From Cupriavidus basilensis (GTDB lineage: Bacteria; Pseudomonadota; Gammaproteobacteria; Burkholderiales; Burkholderiaceae), in assembly GCF_008801925.2 (NCBI RefSeq), contig NZ_CP062804.1:2418001-2482000 (forward strand): a stretch of DNA of 64,000 nt, given 5' to 3'. This document shows, in pieces, positions 15,686 through 26,523 of the stretch. Below the pieces are notes generated by a model, which had not been told where the DNA came from, searched no databases, and saw only the letters and a list, made by a program, of their open reading frames with translations. The position numbers and the translations under genes are program-made. Positions within the stretch are counted from its first letter, which is position 1. Each line of letters starts with the position of its first letter.

Positions 15686-17551
15686 ATGGCCACTCAGCAG
15701 TTTTCATTGATACGTCGGGGCAGCCCGCTGGCGTTGGCGCTCGCCCTGCTAAGCGCGTGCTCGACGCAGACCGGGGTGTCCTCGACACCGCCGGCCACAA
15801 CCGCTCCCACGGCAACTGCCCTGCCCGCGGCACCGGAAGTCTCGTCCGGCTACCGGCCGGGCATGACGACCACCTACGCCGACAAGCACATGGCCGCGGC
15901 CGCCAATCCTCTGGCCACCGAAGCCGGCCGCAAGATCCTGCGCGCGGGCGGCACGGCCATCGATGCGGCCGTTGCCATGCAGGCAGTACTGACGCTGGTC
16001 GAGCCGCAAGCCACCGGCATCGGCGGCGGCGCCTTCATCATGTACTGGGACGGCAAGCGCGTGCAGGCTTATGACGGCCGCGAGACCGCGCCCGCCGGCG
16101 CCGGCGAGAATCTCTTCATGCGCCCCGACGGCAAACCCATGAGCTTCAGCGAAGGGCAGATCGGCGGGCGCTCGGTGGGCACCCCCGGCGTGCTGCGCGC
16201 GCTGGAACTGGCGCACCGCCAGCATGGCAAGCTGCCCTGGGCCAAGCTGTTCGAGCCGGCCATCGCGCTGGCAGAGCAGGGTTTCCCGATTTCGCCGCGC
16301 CTTTATACGCAGATCGCCGCCGACAAGTTCCTTCCGGCCTCGCCCGAGATGGCAACCTACTTCCTGACGCCGGACGGCAAGCCCAGGCCGGTCGGCACCA
16401 TGCTGAAGAATCCGGCGCTGGCCAAGACGCTGCGCGAGATCGCGCGGCGCGGGCCAAACGTGCTTTATACCGGCCCGATTGCCAGTGAGATCGTCAAGCA
16501 GGTCAACGGCAGCGCCAATCCGGGCTCGCTCTCGCTGGCTGACCTGAAGGATTACCGCGCCAAGGAGCGCGCGCCCATTTGCAGCGACTACAAGCGCTGG
16601 AAGATCTGCGGCATGCCGCCGCCTTCATCAGGCGGCATCGCGATCGCGCAGATGCTCGGCGCCTTGCAGGCACTGGAGGCCAGGAACCCGAAATACGCGC
16701 TCGCCGCGCTCAAGCCGAAACAGGTCGCAACGCCTGCCGGTGTCGAGCCGGGCATCGACGCCGCGCACGCCATTTCCGAGGCCGGGCGCCTGGCCTATGC
16801 GGACCGCGGCCTCTATGTGGCGGACTCGGATTTCGTGCCCGTCAACGTGGCGGGGCTGCTCAGCCGCGACTACCTGGCAAGCCGCGCTAGCCTGATCGGC
16901 GAGAAGAGCATGGGCAAGGCGGAGGCTGGCGTGCCACCTGGCGCCACAGTCGCGCTGGCGCCGGACCGCTCGCCGCCGCGCGTGTCCACCTCGCAGATCG
17001 TCGCGGTGGATGACGCGGGCGGCGCGATTTCCATGACCACCACCGTGGAGAGCTATTTCGGCTCGCACCTGATGGTGCGCGGCTTCGTGCTGAACAACCA
17101 GCTCACCGACTTCTCCTTCGTGCCGAGCGAGAACGGCAAGCCCGTCGCCAACCGCGTGCAGCCCGGCAAGCGCCCGCGCTCGTCGATGGCGCCCACGCTG
17201 GTGTTCGACCGCGACAGCGGCAAGCTGGTTGCAACCGTGGGTTCGCCCGGCGGCTCGCAGATCATCGAGTACGTCTCCAAGACGCTGGTGGGCCTGCTGG
17301 ACTGGAACATGGACGTGCAGGCGGCCATCAACATGCCCAACTTCGGCAGCCGCAACGGGCCGACGGAGCTGGAAGCCGGCCTGGTCAGCCCGGCCCTGGT
17401 GCAGGGCCTGAAAGACCGTGGGCATGAGGTCGCGCAGATCGAGATGACCAGCGGCACGCAGGCCATCATGCGCCGCCAGCGCCCCGATGGCACGTGGGCC
17501 TGGGCCGGCGGTGCCGACCCGCGCCGCGAGGGGGTGGCACTGGGGGATTAA
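15686..17551 (+). CDS. ggt: Gamma-glutamyltransferase precursor, predicted lipoprotein
   Basis: A 621-residue Ntn-hydrolase. The N-terminus ends in LALLSAC, a lipobox, so the proenzyme is predicted to be lipid-anchored in the periplasm. The large-subunit part shows ANPLATEAGRKILRAGGTAIDAA and VEPQATGIGGGAF. Autocleavage to large and small subunits should occur before Thr435 in RVSTSQIVAVDD, the N-terminal nucleophile. The mature enzyme cleaves or transfers the gamma-glutamyl group of glutathione and related peptides. AGGAG at 15672-15676 supports the ATG at 15686. Length is normal for the family. It follows the RpiR gene in the same direction and is closed by a strong bidirectional terminator. 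Confidence 0.92.
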   Translation: MATQQFSLIRRGSPLALALALLSACSTQTGVSSTPPATTAPTATALPAAPEVSSGYRPGMTTTYADKHMAAAANPLATEAGRKILRAGGTAIDAAVAMQAVLTLVEPQATGIGGGAFIMYWDGKRVQAYDGRETAPAGAGENLFMRPDGKPMSFSEGQIGGRSVGTPGVLRALELAHRQHGKLPWAKLFEPAIALAEQGFPISPRLYTQIAADKFLPASPEMATYFLTPDGKPRPVGTMLKNPALAKTLREIARRGPNVLYTGPIASEIVKQVNGSANPGSLSLADLKDYRAKERAPICSDYKRWKICGMPPPSSGGIAIAQMLGALQALEARNPKYALAALKPKQVATPAGVEPGIDAAHAISEAGRLAYADRGLYVADSDFVPVNVAGLLSRDYLASRASLIGEKSMGKAEAGVPPGATVALAPDRSPPRVSTSQIVAVDDAGGAISMTTTVESYFGSHLMVRGFVLNNQLTDFSFVPSENGKPVANRVQPGKRPRSSMAPTLVFDRDSGKLVATVGSPGGSQIIEYVSKTLVGLLDWNMDVQAAINMPNFGSRNGPTELEAGLVSPALVQGLKDRGHEVAQIEMTSGTQAIMRRQRPDGTWAWAGGADPRREGVALGD

Positions 17552-17612
17552 GCGCGGTTGCGCAATGGTGCTGCTGCTGGTGCTATCGGTGCTTTCGAAG
17601 CACCGGAACTAC

Positions 17613-17650
17613 AACGAAGAAGGCCGGCCCGAGGGCCGGCCTTCTTCGTT
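17613..17650. terminator. Bidirectional terminator between ggt and mreB
   Basis: An 18-bp perfect inverted repeat (17613-17630 and 17633-17650) with a two-base centre: AACGAAGAAGGCCGGCCC and its complement. Each side ends in an A/T-rich stretch, so it can stop both the plus-strand ggt transcript and the minus-strand mreB transcript. It lies 62 bases after ggt and 16 bases after mreB. Confidence 0.85.
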
Positions 17651-17665
17651 GCGACCTGCGAGCCG

Positions 17666-19195
<1,530 letters not shown>

Positions 19196-20161
19196 TTACG
19201 GCATCCCGCAGTCGCTCGATTCCGCGGTCTTGCCCATCAGCATCAACTGCGGGTCCCGCACGTGGCTGATAAAGGACCACAGCTCATCGACCAGCGGCTT
19301 CGGGCTGGCCGCCGAGCGGTACAAGCGGATATCGAGGCTGGTTGCCCATGAGGCAGGCCCCGCCAACACCAGCTTGCCCTCTTTGATCTCGTCGCTGACG
19401 CAGCTCTCCGGCAACCAGCCCACCCCGTGCCCGGCCACGACCATGGCCTTCAGGGCCTCCGACATATGGGTCTCGAAGCAGCGCTGCAGCCCGTAGGGCT
19501 GCGGCGCATTGAGCAGGATCATCTCGACCACGTTGCCAAGGAACGCGCCGGATGAATAGGCCATGAAGGGCAAGGGATTGGCATTCGTGCCCGGCAGCCG
19601 GAAGATCGGCTGCCCTTGCTTGTCCGGCGCCGAGAACGGCAGGATCCGCTCGACGCCCAGCATCAGGAACGGGAAGCCGTTCGGGTCAAGCAGGATCGGC
19701 AGTTGCTGATGGTGGTAGCCCAGCAGGATGTCGCAATCGTCATCCACCAGTTGCTGCACGCCTTCCGGCACGTTCACCGCATGCACGCAGGCGCTCAACG
19801 AGCCGAAACGCTCGTGCAGGTACTTGAGCCAGGATGGGAAGAAGGTAAAGACCAGGGTGTGCGCCACCGAGAAGCGGATGACCTTGTCGCTCTCGGCAAG
19901 GGGCTGGCGGCTGCTCAGCAGCGCGCGTGCGGCATAAGCGTCACGCAACAGGTCGGCGGCCAGCCGGCGGAACAGCCAGCCTGCCGTGGTCAGCATTGCC
20001 GGATGCACGCTGCGGTCAACCAGGCTGACGCCAAGCCACTCCTCAAGGGCCATGATGCGCCGGCTGAACGCCGACTGGGTGATATGCCGGTCGGCCGCCG
20101 CGCGCGAAAAACTGCGCGTTTCAGCCAAGCACAGGAAGTCTTCAAGCCACTTGGTTTCCAT
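19196..20161 (-). CDS. LysR-family regulator, HypT/YjiE-like
   Basis: A 321-residue LysR protein. The N-terminus METKWLEDFLCLAETRSFSRAA and TQSAFSRRIMALEEWLGVSL is characteristic of the HypT (YjiE) subgroup. The effector domain is of normal length. It lies 201 bases after the asparaginase gene in the same direction, at the edge of the asparagine/aspartate unit, and is a good candidate for the factor that reads the repeated ATG-AAATTCGC boxes between asparaginase and aspA. HypT in enterobacteria responds to hypochlorite, but related proteins control amino-acid catabolism, so the effector here is open. Confidence 0.85.
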   Translation of the reverse strand: METKWLEDFLCLAETRSFSRAAADRHITQSAFSRRIMALEEWLGVSLVDRSVHPAMLTTAGWLFRRLAADLLRDAYAARALLSSRQPLAESDKVIRFSVAHTLVFTFFPSWLKYLHERFGSLSACVHAVNVPEGVQQLVDDDCDILLGYHHQQLPILLDPNGFPFLMLGVERILPFSAPDKQGQPIFRLPGTNANPLPFMAYSSGAFLGNVVEMILLNAPQPYGLQRCFETHMSEALKAMVVAGHGVGWLPESCVSDEIKEGKLVLAGPASWATSLDIRLYRSAASPKPLVDELWSFISHVRDPQLMLMGKTAESSDCGMP

Positions 20162-20362
20162 ATTGGAATGTACTCAACATCAGGGGGGACGCGCTGTCTC
20201 TGGCACATCATACGGCAGCACGGCGCTGCAAAAATCGGTGAAAGCCGATAGCACCGTGCAAATTCTGCGCCACATTATTCCGAAATTGCAACATCCCTCC
20301 CCGGCCTCACGCTTACAAGCGCAAGGCGCCGAGTACCCGACTGATGCTCGCTCAGTGCGCGC

Positions 20363-21484
20363 TCAGTACTTCCAGAAGATCTTCTGCAGTTCCTTGGTGT
20401 CGTTGGTCTTGGTCAGAGCCAGCGCCATCAGGATGCGGGCTTTCTGCGGCAGCTGGTCGTCGGTCACCAGCCAGTCGTACTTGTCGTCCGGCTGCTCGGC
20501 GTTGCGCACCACCACGCCGCTGCCGGTGCGCGAGGCACGCACGATCTGCACGCCCTTGGCGCGGGCGGCCTTGAGCGGCTCGACCATGTAGTCGCCCACG
20601 CTGCCATTGCCGGTGGCGGCATAGACGATGGCCTTGGCGCCGTTCTTCACCGCTGCATCGATGCTGGCCGGATTGACGTTGCCGTAGGCGTACACGACGG
20701 CCACTTCAGGCAGCTTGTCGATCTTGTCGATGTCCCATTCGGTCTGCATGGTGTGCGGGCGGGCCGGCAGGCGGTAGTACAGCGTGCGGCCTTCCACCAC
20801 GTAGCCCAGCGGGCCGAACGGCGAGCGGAAGGTCTCGATCTTGAAGGTGTTGGTCTTGGTGACGTCGCGCCCGGTGTGGATCTCGTCGTTCAGCACCGCC
20901 AGCGTGCCCTTGCCCCTGGACTCCGGGCTGGACGCCACCAGCACCGCGTCGTACAGGTTCAGCGCGCCGTCCGCGCCCAGCGCCGTGCCCGGACGCATCG
21001 ATCCCACCACCACGACCGGCTTGTCGCTCTTGAGCGTGAGGTTGAGGAAGTAGGTGGTTTCCTCGATGGTGTCGGTGCCGTGGGTGATCACGATGCCGTC
21101 CACGTCCGGCTGCTTGAGCAGTTCCGAGACGCGCTTGCCAAGCTTGAGCAGGCGCTCGTTGTTGAAGCTCTCCGAGCCGATCTGGAAGACCTGCTCGCCC
21201 TTGACGTTGGCAATCTTGGAGATCTCCGGCACCGAGGCGATGATCTTGTCCACCGGCACCACGGCCGACTGGTAGGCGGCGGTATTGGTGGCCGCAGCGC
21301 CCGCGCCGGCAATGGTGCCACCGGTGCCGATGATCACGATATTGGCCTTGCGGGCTTCGCTGGCCTGTGTCGGCGCGCCGGCGGCAGGGGCGGACGGCGC
21401 AAGCTGGGCATGGGCAACGCCGGTGGTCAGGCTGGCGGCAAGCAGCAAGGCGCTGAGGGTATTAAGACGTGCAAAACGCTTCAT
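20363..21484 (-). CDS. Type II L-asparaginase (exported)
   Basis: A 373-residue periplasmic asparaginase/glutaminase with a signal peptide ending near VAHAQ (residue 27). Both active-site threonine motifs are present: IIGTGGTIAG with Thr57 and ITHGTDTIEET with Thr137-Asp138. The reaction is Asn to Asp plus ammonia in the periplasm, and many relatives also use Gln. The ATG at 21484 follows GGAG at 21491-21494; an ATG four codons earlier would place that site inside the gene. It is divergent from aspA and the aspartate carrier, so the enzyme feeds external aspartate to the cell. Confidence 0.93.
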   Translation of the reverse strand: MKRFARLNTLSALLLAASLTTGVAHAQLAPSAPAAGAPTQASEARKANIVIIGTGGTIAGAGAAATNTAAYQSAVVPVDKIIASVPEISKIANVKGEQVFQIGSESFNNERLLKLGKRVSELLKQPDVDGIVITHGTDTIEETTYFLNLTLKSDKPVVVVGSMRPGTALGADGALNLYDAVLVASSPESRGKGTLAVLNDEIHTGRDVTKTNTFKIETFRSPFGPLGYVVEGRTLYYRLPARPHTMQTEWDIDKIDKLPEVAVVYAYGNVNPASIDAAVKNGAKAIVYAATGNGSVGDYMVEPLKAARAKGVQIVRASRTGSGVVVRNAEQPDDKYDWLVTDDQLPQKARILMALALTKTNDTKELQKIFWKY

Positions 21485-21822
21485 GGTGTTCTCCATGCAT
21501 TGGAATCAGGCGCTGGGTAAGTGCCCGCCAAATGGTGATAATGGGTGATGAGCGGGCGATGATACGGCAACCCAAAAGCGCCCGTATCCGTATAAGCCCT
21601 GATAGGGCGATGCAAAATTCGGGGCGAAGTATGCGGAAAAATCATCACCCCGCGAGGCCGCCGCCCGCCGCGGTCCAGCCGCTGCGGGCGCCTTGCCGGT
21701 AGCGCGGGGGCCGCATGAGTAATTCGCGCCGCGCCATGACAAATTCGCATCATGGTCGCTACCAGCCGGCGGATTACCTAAAGTCAACTCCTCCCTGATG
21801 CAAATTTGCGAGGAGCAATGCA
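21485..21822. promoter_or_regulatory. Divergent control region with four similar boxes (asparaginase / aspA)
   Basis: The 338-base gap holds no gene. A motif close to ATG-N2-AAATTCGC occurs at 21610, 21715, 21736 and 21798. The two central copies are 21 bases apart, two helical turns, so one regulator could bind both on the same face. The arrangement between divergent asparaginase and aspA genes suggests coordinated control, most likely by the HypT-like LysR protein. Confidence 0.55.
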
Positions 21823-23250
21823 ATGACCGCTGGCACCTTTAGAACCGAACATGACCTCCTGGGCGATCGCGAGGTCCCGGCCGATGCCTACTACGGTGTG
21901 CACACCCTGCGCGCGGTAGAGAACTTCCCGATCACCGGCACCCCCATCTCCATCTACCCCGAGCTCATCAAGGCCCTGGCTTGCATCAAGCAGGCAGCCG
22001 CGCTGGCCAACCACGAACTGGGCCTGCTCGACGAGCCCCGCTGCGACGCCATCGTCGCCGCCTGCGCGGAACTGCTTGGCGGCAAGCTGCACGATCAGTT
22101 TGTCGTCGACGTGATCCAGGGCGGCGCCGGCACCTCGACCAACATGAACGCCAACGAAGTCATCGCCAACCGCGCGCTCGAACTGATGGGGCACAACAAG
22201 GGCGAGTACCAGTACCTGCACCCGAACGAGCAGGTCAACATTGGCCAGAGCACCAACGACGTCTACCCGTCCGCCCTCAAGATCGCCACCTGGTTCGGCA
22301 TCCTGGGCCTGGTGGATGCCATGGGCGTGCTGCGGCGCGCCTTCGAGCGCAAGGCCGAAGAGTTCAGGCATGTCCTGAAAATGGGCCGCACCCAGTTGCA
22401 GGACGCCGTGCCCATGACGCTGGGCCAGGAGTTCAGCACCTACGCCGTGATGCTCGGCGAGGACGAGGAGCGGCTGCGCGAAGCCGCCTTGCTGATCTGC
22501 GAGATCAACATGGGCGCCACCGCCATCGGCACCGGCATTACCGCGCACCCGGACTACGCGCCGCTGATCCTCAAGCGGCTCAAGGAGATCACCGGCATTC
22601 CGCTGATGACCGCGCCGAACCTGATCGAGGCCACGCAGGATTGCGGCGCCTTTGTGCAGCTCTCCGGCGTGCTCAAGCGCGTGGCGGTCAAGCTCTCCAA
22701 GACCTGCAACGACCTGCGGCTGCTGTCCAGCGGCCCGCGCGCCGGGCTGGGCGAGATCAACCTGCCGGCCATGCAGGCAGGGTCCAGCATCATGCCCGGC
22801 AAGGTGAATCCGGTCATCCCGGAGGTGGTCAACCAGATCGCGTTCGAGGTCATCGGCAACGACATCACGGTCAGCTTCGCGGCCGAAGCCGGCCAGCTGC
22901 AGCTCAATGCCTTCGAGCCGATCATCGCGCACAGCCTGTTCAAGAGCGTGAGCCATCTGCGCAACGGCTGCCTGACGCTGGCCGAGCGCTGCGTCAACGG
23001 CATCACCGCCAACGAAGAACGCCTGCGGGCCACGGTCGAGAACTCCATCGGCATCGTGACGGCCCTGAACCCTTACATCGGCTATGCCAACGCCACCGCC
23101 GTGGCGCAGGAGGCCCATGCTACCGGCGGCAGCGTGTACGAGATCGTGCTGCAAAAGGGCTTGCTGACCCGGGAGGAACTGGACCAGATCCTGCGCCCGG
23201 AAGTGCTGACGCAGCCAGCCCCGCTGAGCCTGGCGCCCCGCGCACGCTGA
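21823..23250 (+). CDS. aspA: Aspartate ammonia-lyase (aspartase)
   Basis: The 475-residue product is a complete member of the aspartase/fumarase II superfamily. Marks include GGAGTSTNMNANEVIANRA, the substrate loop TNDVYPSALK and the mobile SS loop GSSIMPGKVNP at about residues 320-330, with the catalytic Ser. TGITAHP and the aspartase-type N-terminus favour aspartase over fumarase. It converts aspartate to fumarate and ammonia, feeding the TCA cycle. A GAGGAG ribosome site precedes the ATG. The carrier gene follows after 111 bases in the same direction. Confidence 0.95.
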   Translation: MTAGTFRTEHDLLGDREVPADAYYGVHTLRAVENFPITGTPISIYPELIKALACIKQAAALANHELGLLDEPRCDAIVAACAELLGGKLHDQFVVDVIQGGAGTSTNMNANEVIANRALELMGHNKGEYQYLHPNEQVNIGQSTNDVYPSALKIATWFGILGLVDAMGVLRRAFERKAEEFRHVLKMGRTQLQDAVPMTLGQEFSTYAVMLGEDEERLREAALLICEINMGATAIGTGITAHPDYAPLILKRLKEITGIPLMTAPNLIEATQDCGAFVQLSGVLKRVAVKLSKTCNDLRLLSSGPRAGLGEINLPAMQAGSSIMPGKVNPVIPEVVNQIAFEVIGNDITVSFAAEAGQLQLNAFEPIIAHSLFKSVSHLRNGCLTLAERCVNGITANEERLRATVENSIGIVTALNPYIGYANATAVAQEAHATGGSVYEIVLQKGLLTREELDQILRPEVLTQPAPLSLAPRAR

Positions 23251-23361
23251 TCCGGGGGCGAGGCGCGTCCGGTGCAAAGCACGGCCCCGCCCTGCCCCGC
23301 CCTGCCCCCGATACCGACGATCAGACCAGGATCTGGCCGCACCCCCTGGAGACAACGCATC

Positions 23362-24672
23362 ATGAAGGCAAACAAGCTCACAACCCGGATCATGATCGCC
23401 ATGGTCCTGGGCATCGTCACCGGCTATCTCTGCAACCGCTTCGTGCCCGATGCGGCGATGGCCAAGGAGATCGCCGGCTACTTCTCCATCGTCACCGACG
23501 TCTTCCTGCGGCTGATCAAGATGATCATCGCGCCGCTGGTGTTCGGCACGCTGGTGGCGGGCATCGCCGGCATGAAAGACGCCAGCGCCGTGGGCCGCAT
23601 CGGCATCAAGGCGCTCGGCTGGTTCATCACCGCATCGCTGATATCGCTGCTGCTTGGCATGTTCTTCGTGGACCTGCTGCAGCCCGGGCATGCGCTGAAC
23701 CTGCCACTGCCCGAAATCGGCACGGCCACCAACCTCAAGACCTCCACGCTGAACCTGAAGGACTTCATCACGCACGTCTTCCCCAAGAGCGTGTTCGAGG
23801 CGATGGCGCAGAACGAGATCCTGCAGATCCTGGTGTTCTCGCTGTTCTTTGGCTTTGCCATTGCGTCGTTCAAGGGCAAGGTGGGCCATCACCTGGTGGC
23901 GTCGATCGAGGAACTGGTGGCGATCATGCTGCGCGTCACCGACTTTGTGATGCGCTTCGCGCCGCTCGGCGTGTTTGCCGCCGTAGCCGCCGCCATCACG
24001 GTGCAAGGCATTGGCGTGCTGTTTACCTACGGCAAGTTCATTGGCGGCTTCTACCTGGGCCTGCTGGTGCTGTGGCTGGTACTGACCGCGGCGGGCTACC
24101 TGTTCCTGGGCACTCGGGTGTTCACGCTGCTCAAGCTGATCCGCGAGCCGACGATCCTGGCGTTCTCCACCGCCAGCAGCGAGGCGGCCTACCCCAAGAC
24201 CATGGAGCAGATGGAGAGGTTCGGGGTACCCAACAAGGTGACCGGCTTCGTGCTGCCGCTGGGCTACTCGTTCAACCTCGACGGCTCGATGATGTACCAG
24301 GCATTTGCGGCGCTGTTCATCGCCCAGGCCTACAACATCGAGATGAGCCTGACCCAGCAGATCACCATGCTGCTGGTGCTGATGGTCACCAGCAAAGGCA
24401 TCGCCGGTGTGCCCCGTGCCTCCATCGTCGTGGTGGCGGCAACCCTGCCGATGTTCAACCTGCCGGAAGCCGGCCTGCTGCTGATCCTTGGCATTGACCA
24501 GTTCCTCGACATGGGCCGCACTGCCACCAACGTCATCGGCAACAGCATCGCCACGGCCGTCGTTGCCAAATGGGAAGGCGAGCTTGGCGCCACGCAGGAC
24601 TCCGATACCGTGGCGGCCCTGGAGGCCGAGGACATTGCGCAAGCGCCGTCGCAACACCCCCGGGCCGGCTAG
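23362..24672 (+). CDS. DAACS-family dicarboxylate/amino-acid:cation symporter (DctA/GltP-like)
   Basis: A 436-residue inner-membrane carrier of the glutamate/dicarboxylate symporter family with about eight membrane segments and two re-entrant hairpins. The HP1 serine motif reads AFSTASSEAAYPKTME, the TM7 cation motif is NLDGS (usual NMDGT) and TM8 shows DMGRTATNVIGN. Relatives import aspartate, glutamate, fumarate or succinate with protons or sodium. Placed right after aspA, it most likely imports the aspartate made by the periplasmic asparaginase. The ATG at 23362 has a TGGAGA site. Confidence 0.92.
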   Translation: MKANKLTTRIMIAMVLGIVTGYLCNRFVPDAAMAKEIAGYFSIVTDVFLRLIKMIIAPLVFGTLVAGIAGMKDASAVGRIGIKALGWFITASLISLLLGMFFVDLLQPGHALNLPLPEIGTATNLKTSTLNLKDFITHVFPKSVFEAMAQNEILQILVFSLFFGFAIASFKGKVGHHLVASIEELVAIMLRVTDFVMRFAPLGVFAAVAAAITVQGIGVLFTYGKFIGGFYLGLLVLWLVLTAAGYLFLGTRVFTLLKLIREPTILAFSTASSEAAYPKTMEQMERFGVPNKVTGFVLPLGYSFNLDGSMMYQAFAALFIAQAYNIEMSLTQQITMLLVLMVTSKGIAGVPRASIVVVAATLPMFNLPEAGLLLILGIDQFLDMGRTATNVIGNSIATAVVAKWEGELGATQDSDTVAALEAEDIAQAPSQHPRAG

Positions 24673-24944
24673 GCGCGGGTATTCCTTGACGGCCTCGCAT
24701 GAAAACTCATAACGATCACCCCGCCTGAGTATGGATTCCCGATCGGGCAGCCGGCGGCCAGGGCGGGTTTCCTTTCCAGTCAATGACTTGCACACCCCGC
24801 CTGCGCAAGATCTACGGCGAGCGCCGGGTGTTGCTAGTTGGGGCCGCAGGGCCAGTCTTTTAGCGCTCCTAGCTGCTGGCGCGGCTGTGCGCCTTTGGCC
24901 GTTTTCGCTTGGGGGAGATGTCACTTTTCTTTACTCGCGGCGTG
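24673..24944. other. Gene-free stretch before the IS element
   Basis: Nothing coding is visible after the carrier gene. The 12-mer ACTTTTCTTTAC at 24923-24934 is the left arm of a palindromic sequence whose other arm lies beyond the IS element at 26597-26608. Confidence 0.4.
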
Positions 24945-24970
24945 TGTCAAGGTAGTTGTCGCCTCAGCCG

Positions 24971-26002
24971 TTACGCTGCTTGCTTGTAATTCTGTCCGTT
25001 TTGCTGCGCTCGCTCCGGGTTCAGGTACACAGCATCTGGTAGTTCCCAGTTGCGGATGCCCGTGGTCCAACGCTGCGGATTCCGGGCGCGCACAACTTCA
25101 TACAGTGCCGTTCTCTGCGCCAACAGAGCGGTGGCTGTGCCCTGATGCCGCTGGTTGGGCGTGACGTATTTCAGGCTGCTGTGTCGGTGCTCGTCGTTGT
25201 ACCAGCGCACGAAGCGCAGCACCCAGTCACGCGCTTGTTCCAGGCTATCGAACGGGCGTTCCGGCCACATCGGGCAGTACTTCGCCGTGCGGAACAGCGC
25301 TTCGGCATAGGCATTGTCGTTACTCACCCTGGGCCGGCTGTAGGATGGCACCACCCCTAGGTCATACATTGCTGCCAGCATGGTGGCCCCTTTCATGGCC
25401 TTGCCGTTGTCCGAGTGCAGCACCAGCGGACGACCCGCTGTCTGCTCCCGCAAACAGCCGTGCATCAGCAGGCGGCTGGCGTGCTCAGCCGTCTGGCTCT
25501 CATGCACCTCGTTGGCTACCAGCTTGCGGCTGTAGATGTCCTTCATCATGTACCAGTAGAAGAACTTGCCCTTGACCGTAGTCGGCAGCCAGGTGATGTC
25601 CCAACACCACACCTGATTCGGACCCGTGGCCCGGTGCGTCGTCAGCGGGCGCGTGCACGGGGCCTTGCTGCGGCCACGCCGACGGCTTTGTCCCGCTTCA
25701 TGCAGCACCCGGTAGATCGTCGATACCGATCCCACGTAGATGCCCTCATCCGCCAGCTTTGGCACGATCTGGTGCGGCGTCAGGCTCGCATAACCTGGCT
25801 GGTTCGCCGCCCTCAGCACCGCCTGCCGTTCTGATTCGCTGAACTTGTTGGCCGGTGCATCACGACGCGCTTCAAGCCGCCCGTCGGCGGGGGCATGCCG
25901 CCAGCGCTGCATGGTCCGCTCGGTCAAACCAAGCGCCTCGCACGCCTTCGCCTGACGGGCCCCGGCGCCTACGGCTTCATCGATCAACTCTATGGCTTCC
26001 AA
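24971..26002 (-). CDS. IS3-family transposase OrfB (DDE integrase domain)
   Basis: The 343-residue frame is the catalytic part of an IS3-type transposase: HTH_21-like region, then an rve integrase core with the DDE triad visible as CWDITWLP, LVLHSDNGKAM and NAYAEALFRTAKY. It has no good independent start (first codon TTG without a ribosome site), in line with production as an OrfAB fusion by -1 frameshifting from orfA. No internal stop, so probably functional. Confidence 0.9.
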   Translation of the reverse strand: MEAIELIDEAVGAGARQAKACEALGLTERTMQRWRHAPADGRLEARRDAPANKFSESERQAVLRAANQPGYASLTPHQIVPKLADEGIYVGSVSTIYRVLHEAGQSRRRGRSKAPCTRPLTTHRATGPNQVWCWDITWLPTTVKGKFFYWYMMKDIYSRKLVANEVHESQTAEHASRLLMHGCLREQTAGRPLVLHSDNGKAMKGATMLAAMYDLGVVPSYSRPRVSNDNAYAEALFRTAKYCPMWPERPFDSLEQARDWVLRFVRWYNDEHRHSSLKYVTPNQRHQGTATALLAQRTALYEVVRARNPQRWTTGIRNWELPDAVYLNPERAQQNGQNYKQAA

Positions 26003-26019
26003 GCGATCCGGGGTGCTGA

Positions 26020-26523
26020 TCAGTCTTCCTCGTCCCGTCCCCAGATCGCTGCGGCTTTTTTTTGCAAGACCAGCAGTGCCGCCGTCTCCGCCAGCGCCGC
26101 ATTCTTGCGCTTGAGCTCGCGTTCCAGCTCACGCACTCGCCCACGCGCCGCTTCGTCTTCCCGCCGCTGCGCCAACGTTCGCTTGACGGGGGTAGCCGCA
26201 TTGGCCTGCTCGCACGCCTCACGCCATTGCTGAATCTGCTCCGCCCGGATGCCCTTTGCGCGGCAGTACTCCGACAGCTCCGCTTCGCTTAGCGGCGCTG
26301 TCTCCAACACAACGCGAAACTTGTCCGCGCTGGACCATTGATCACTCTGCTTTCCGTCACCCGGCACAATTCTTCCTGCTTCTCTCGCCATCCTGCGCCA
26401 AGTCCGCAAGGTCACTGTCGTGATCCCTGTGGCCTTGGCCAACTCCACTATCGACCGGTTCAGCGGCGGCATCATCTGCTCCACCACCCATTCCCGATGC
26501 TCGATTGCATATCGTGTCATCAC
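26020..26523 (-). CDS. IS3-family OrfA (helix-turn-helix protein)
   Basis: A 167-residue protein with two N-terminal helix-turn-helix units (TGITTVTLRTWRR, and the AEQIQQWR region) and a C-terminal coiled coil rich in Arg/Glu (RGRVRELERELKRKNAALAE), typical for OrfA of this IS family. Near its end the codons CAA AAA AAA on the coding strand (A8 run at 26056-26063) form a slippery site; a -1 shift reads directly into the orfB frame (SRSDLGTGRGRL...EAIELIDE) without stop. Confidence 0.88.
   Translation of the reverse strand: MMTRYAIEHREWVVEQMMPPLNRSIVELAKATGITTVTLRTWRRMAREAGRIVPGDGKQSDQWSSADKFRVVLETAPLSEAELSEYCRAKGIRAEQIQQWREACEQANAATPVKRTLAQRREDEAARGRVRELERELKRKNAALAETAALLVLQKKAAAIWGRDEED

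Noticed and set aside
21784..24924. 1046-codon minus-strand open frame opposite aspA and the carrier gene
   Set aside because: It is an antisense shadow in GC-rich DNA: low-complexity, rich in His/Arg/Gln/Gly, no family, and it covers two certain genes.
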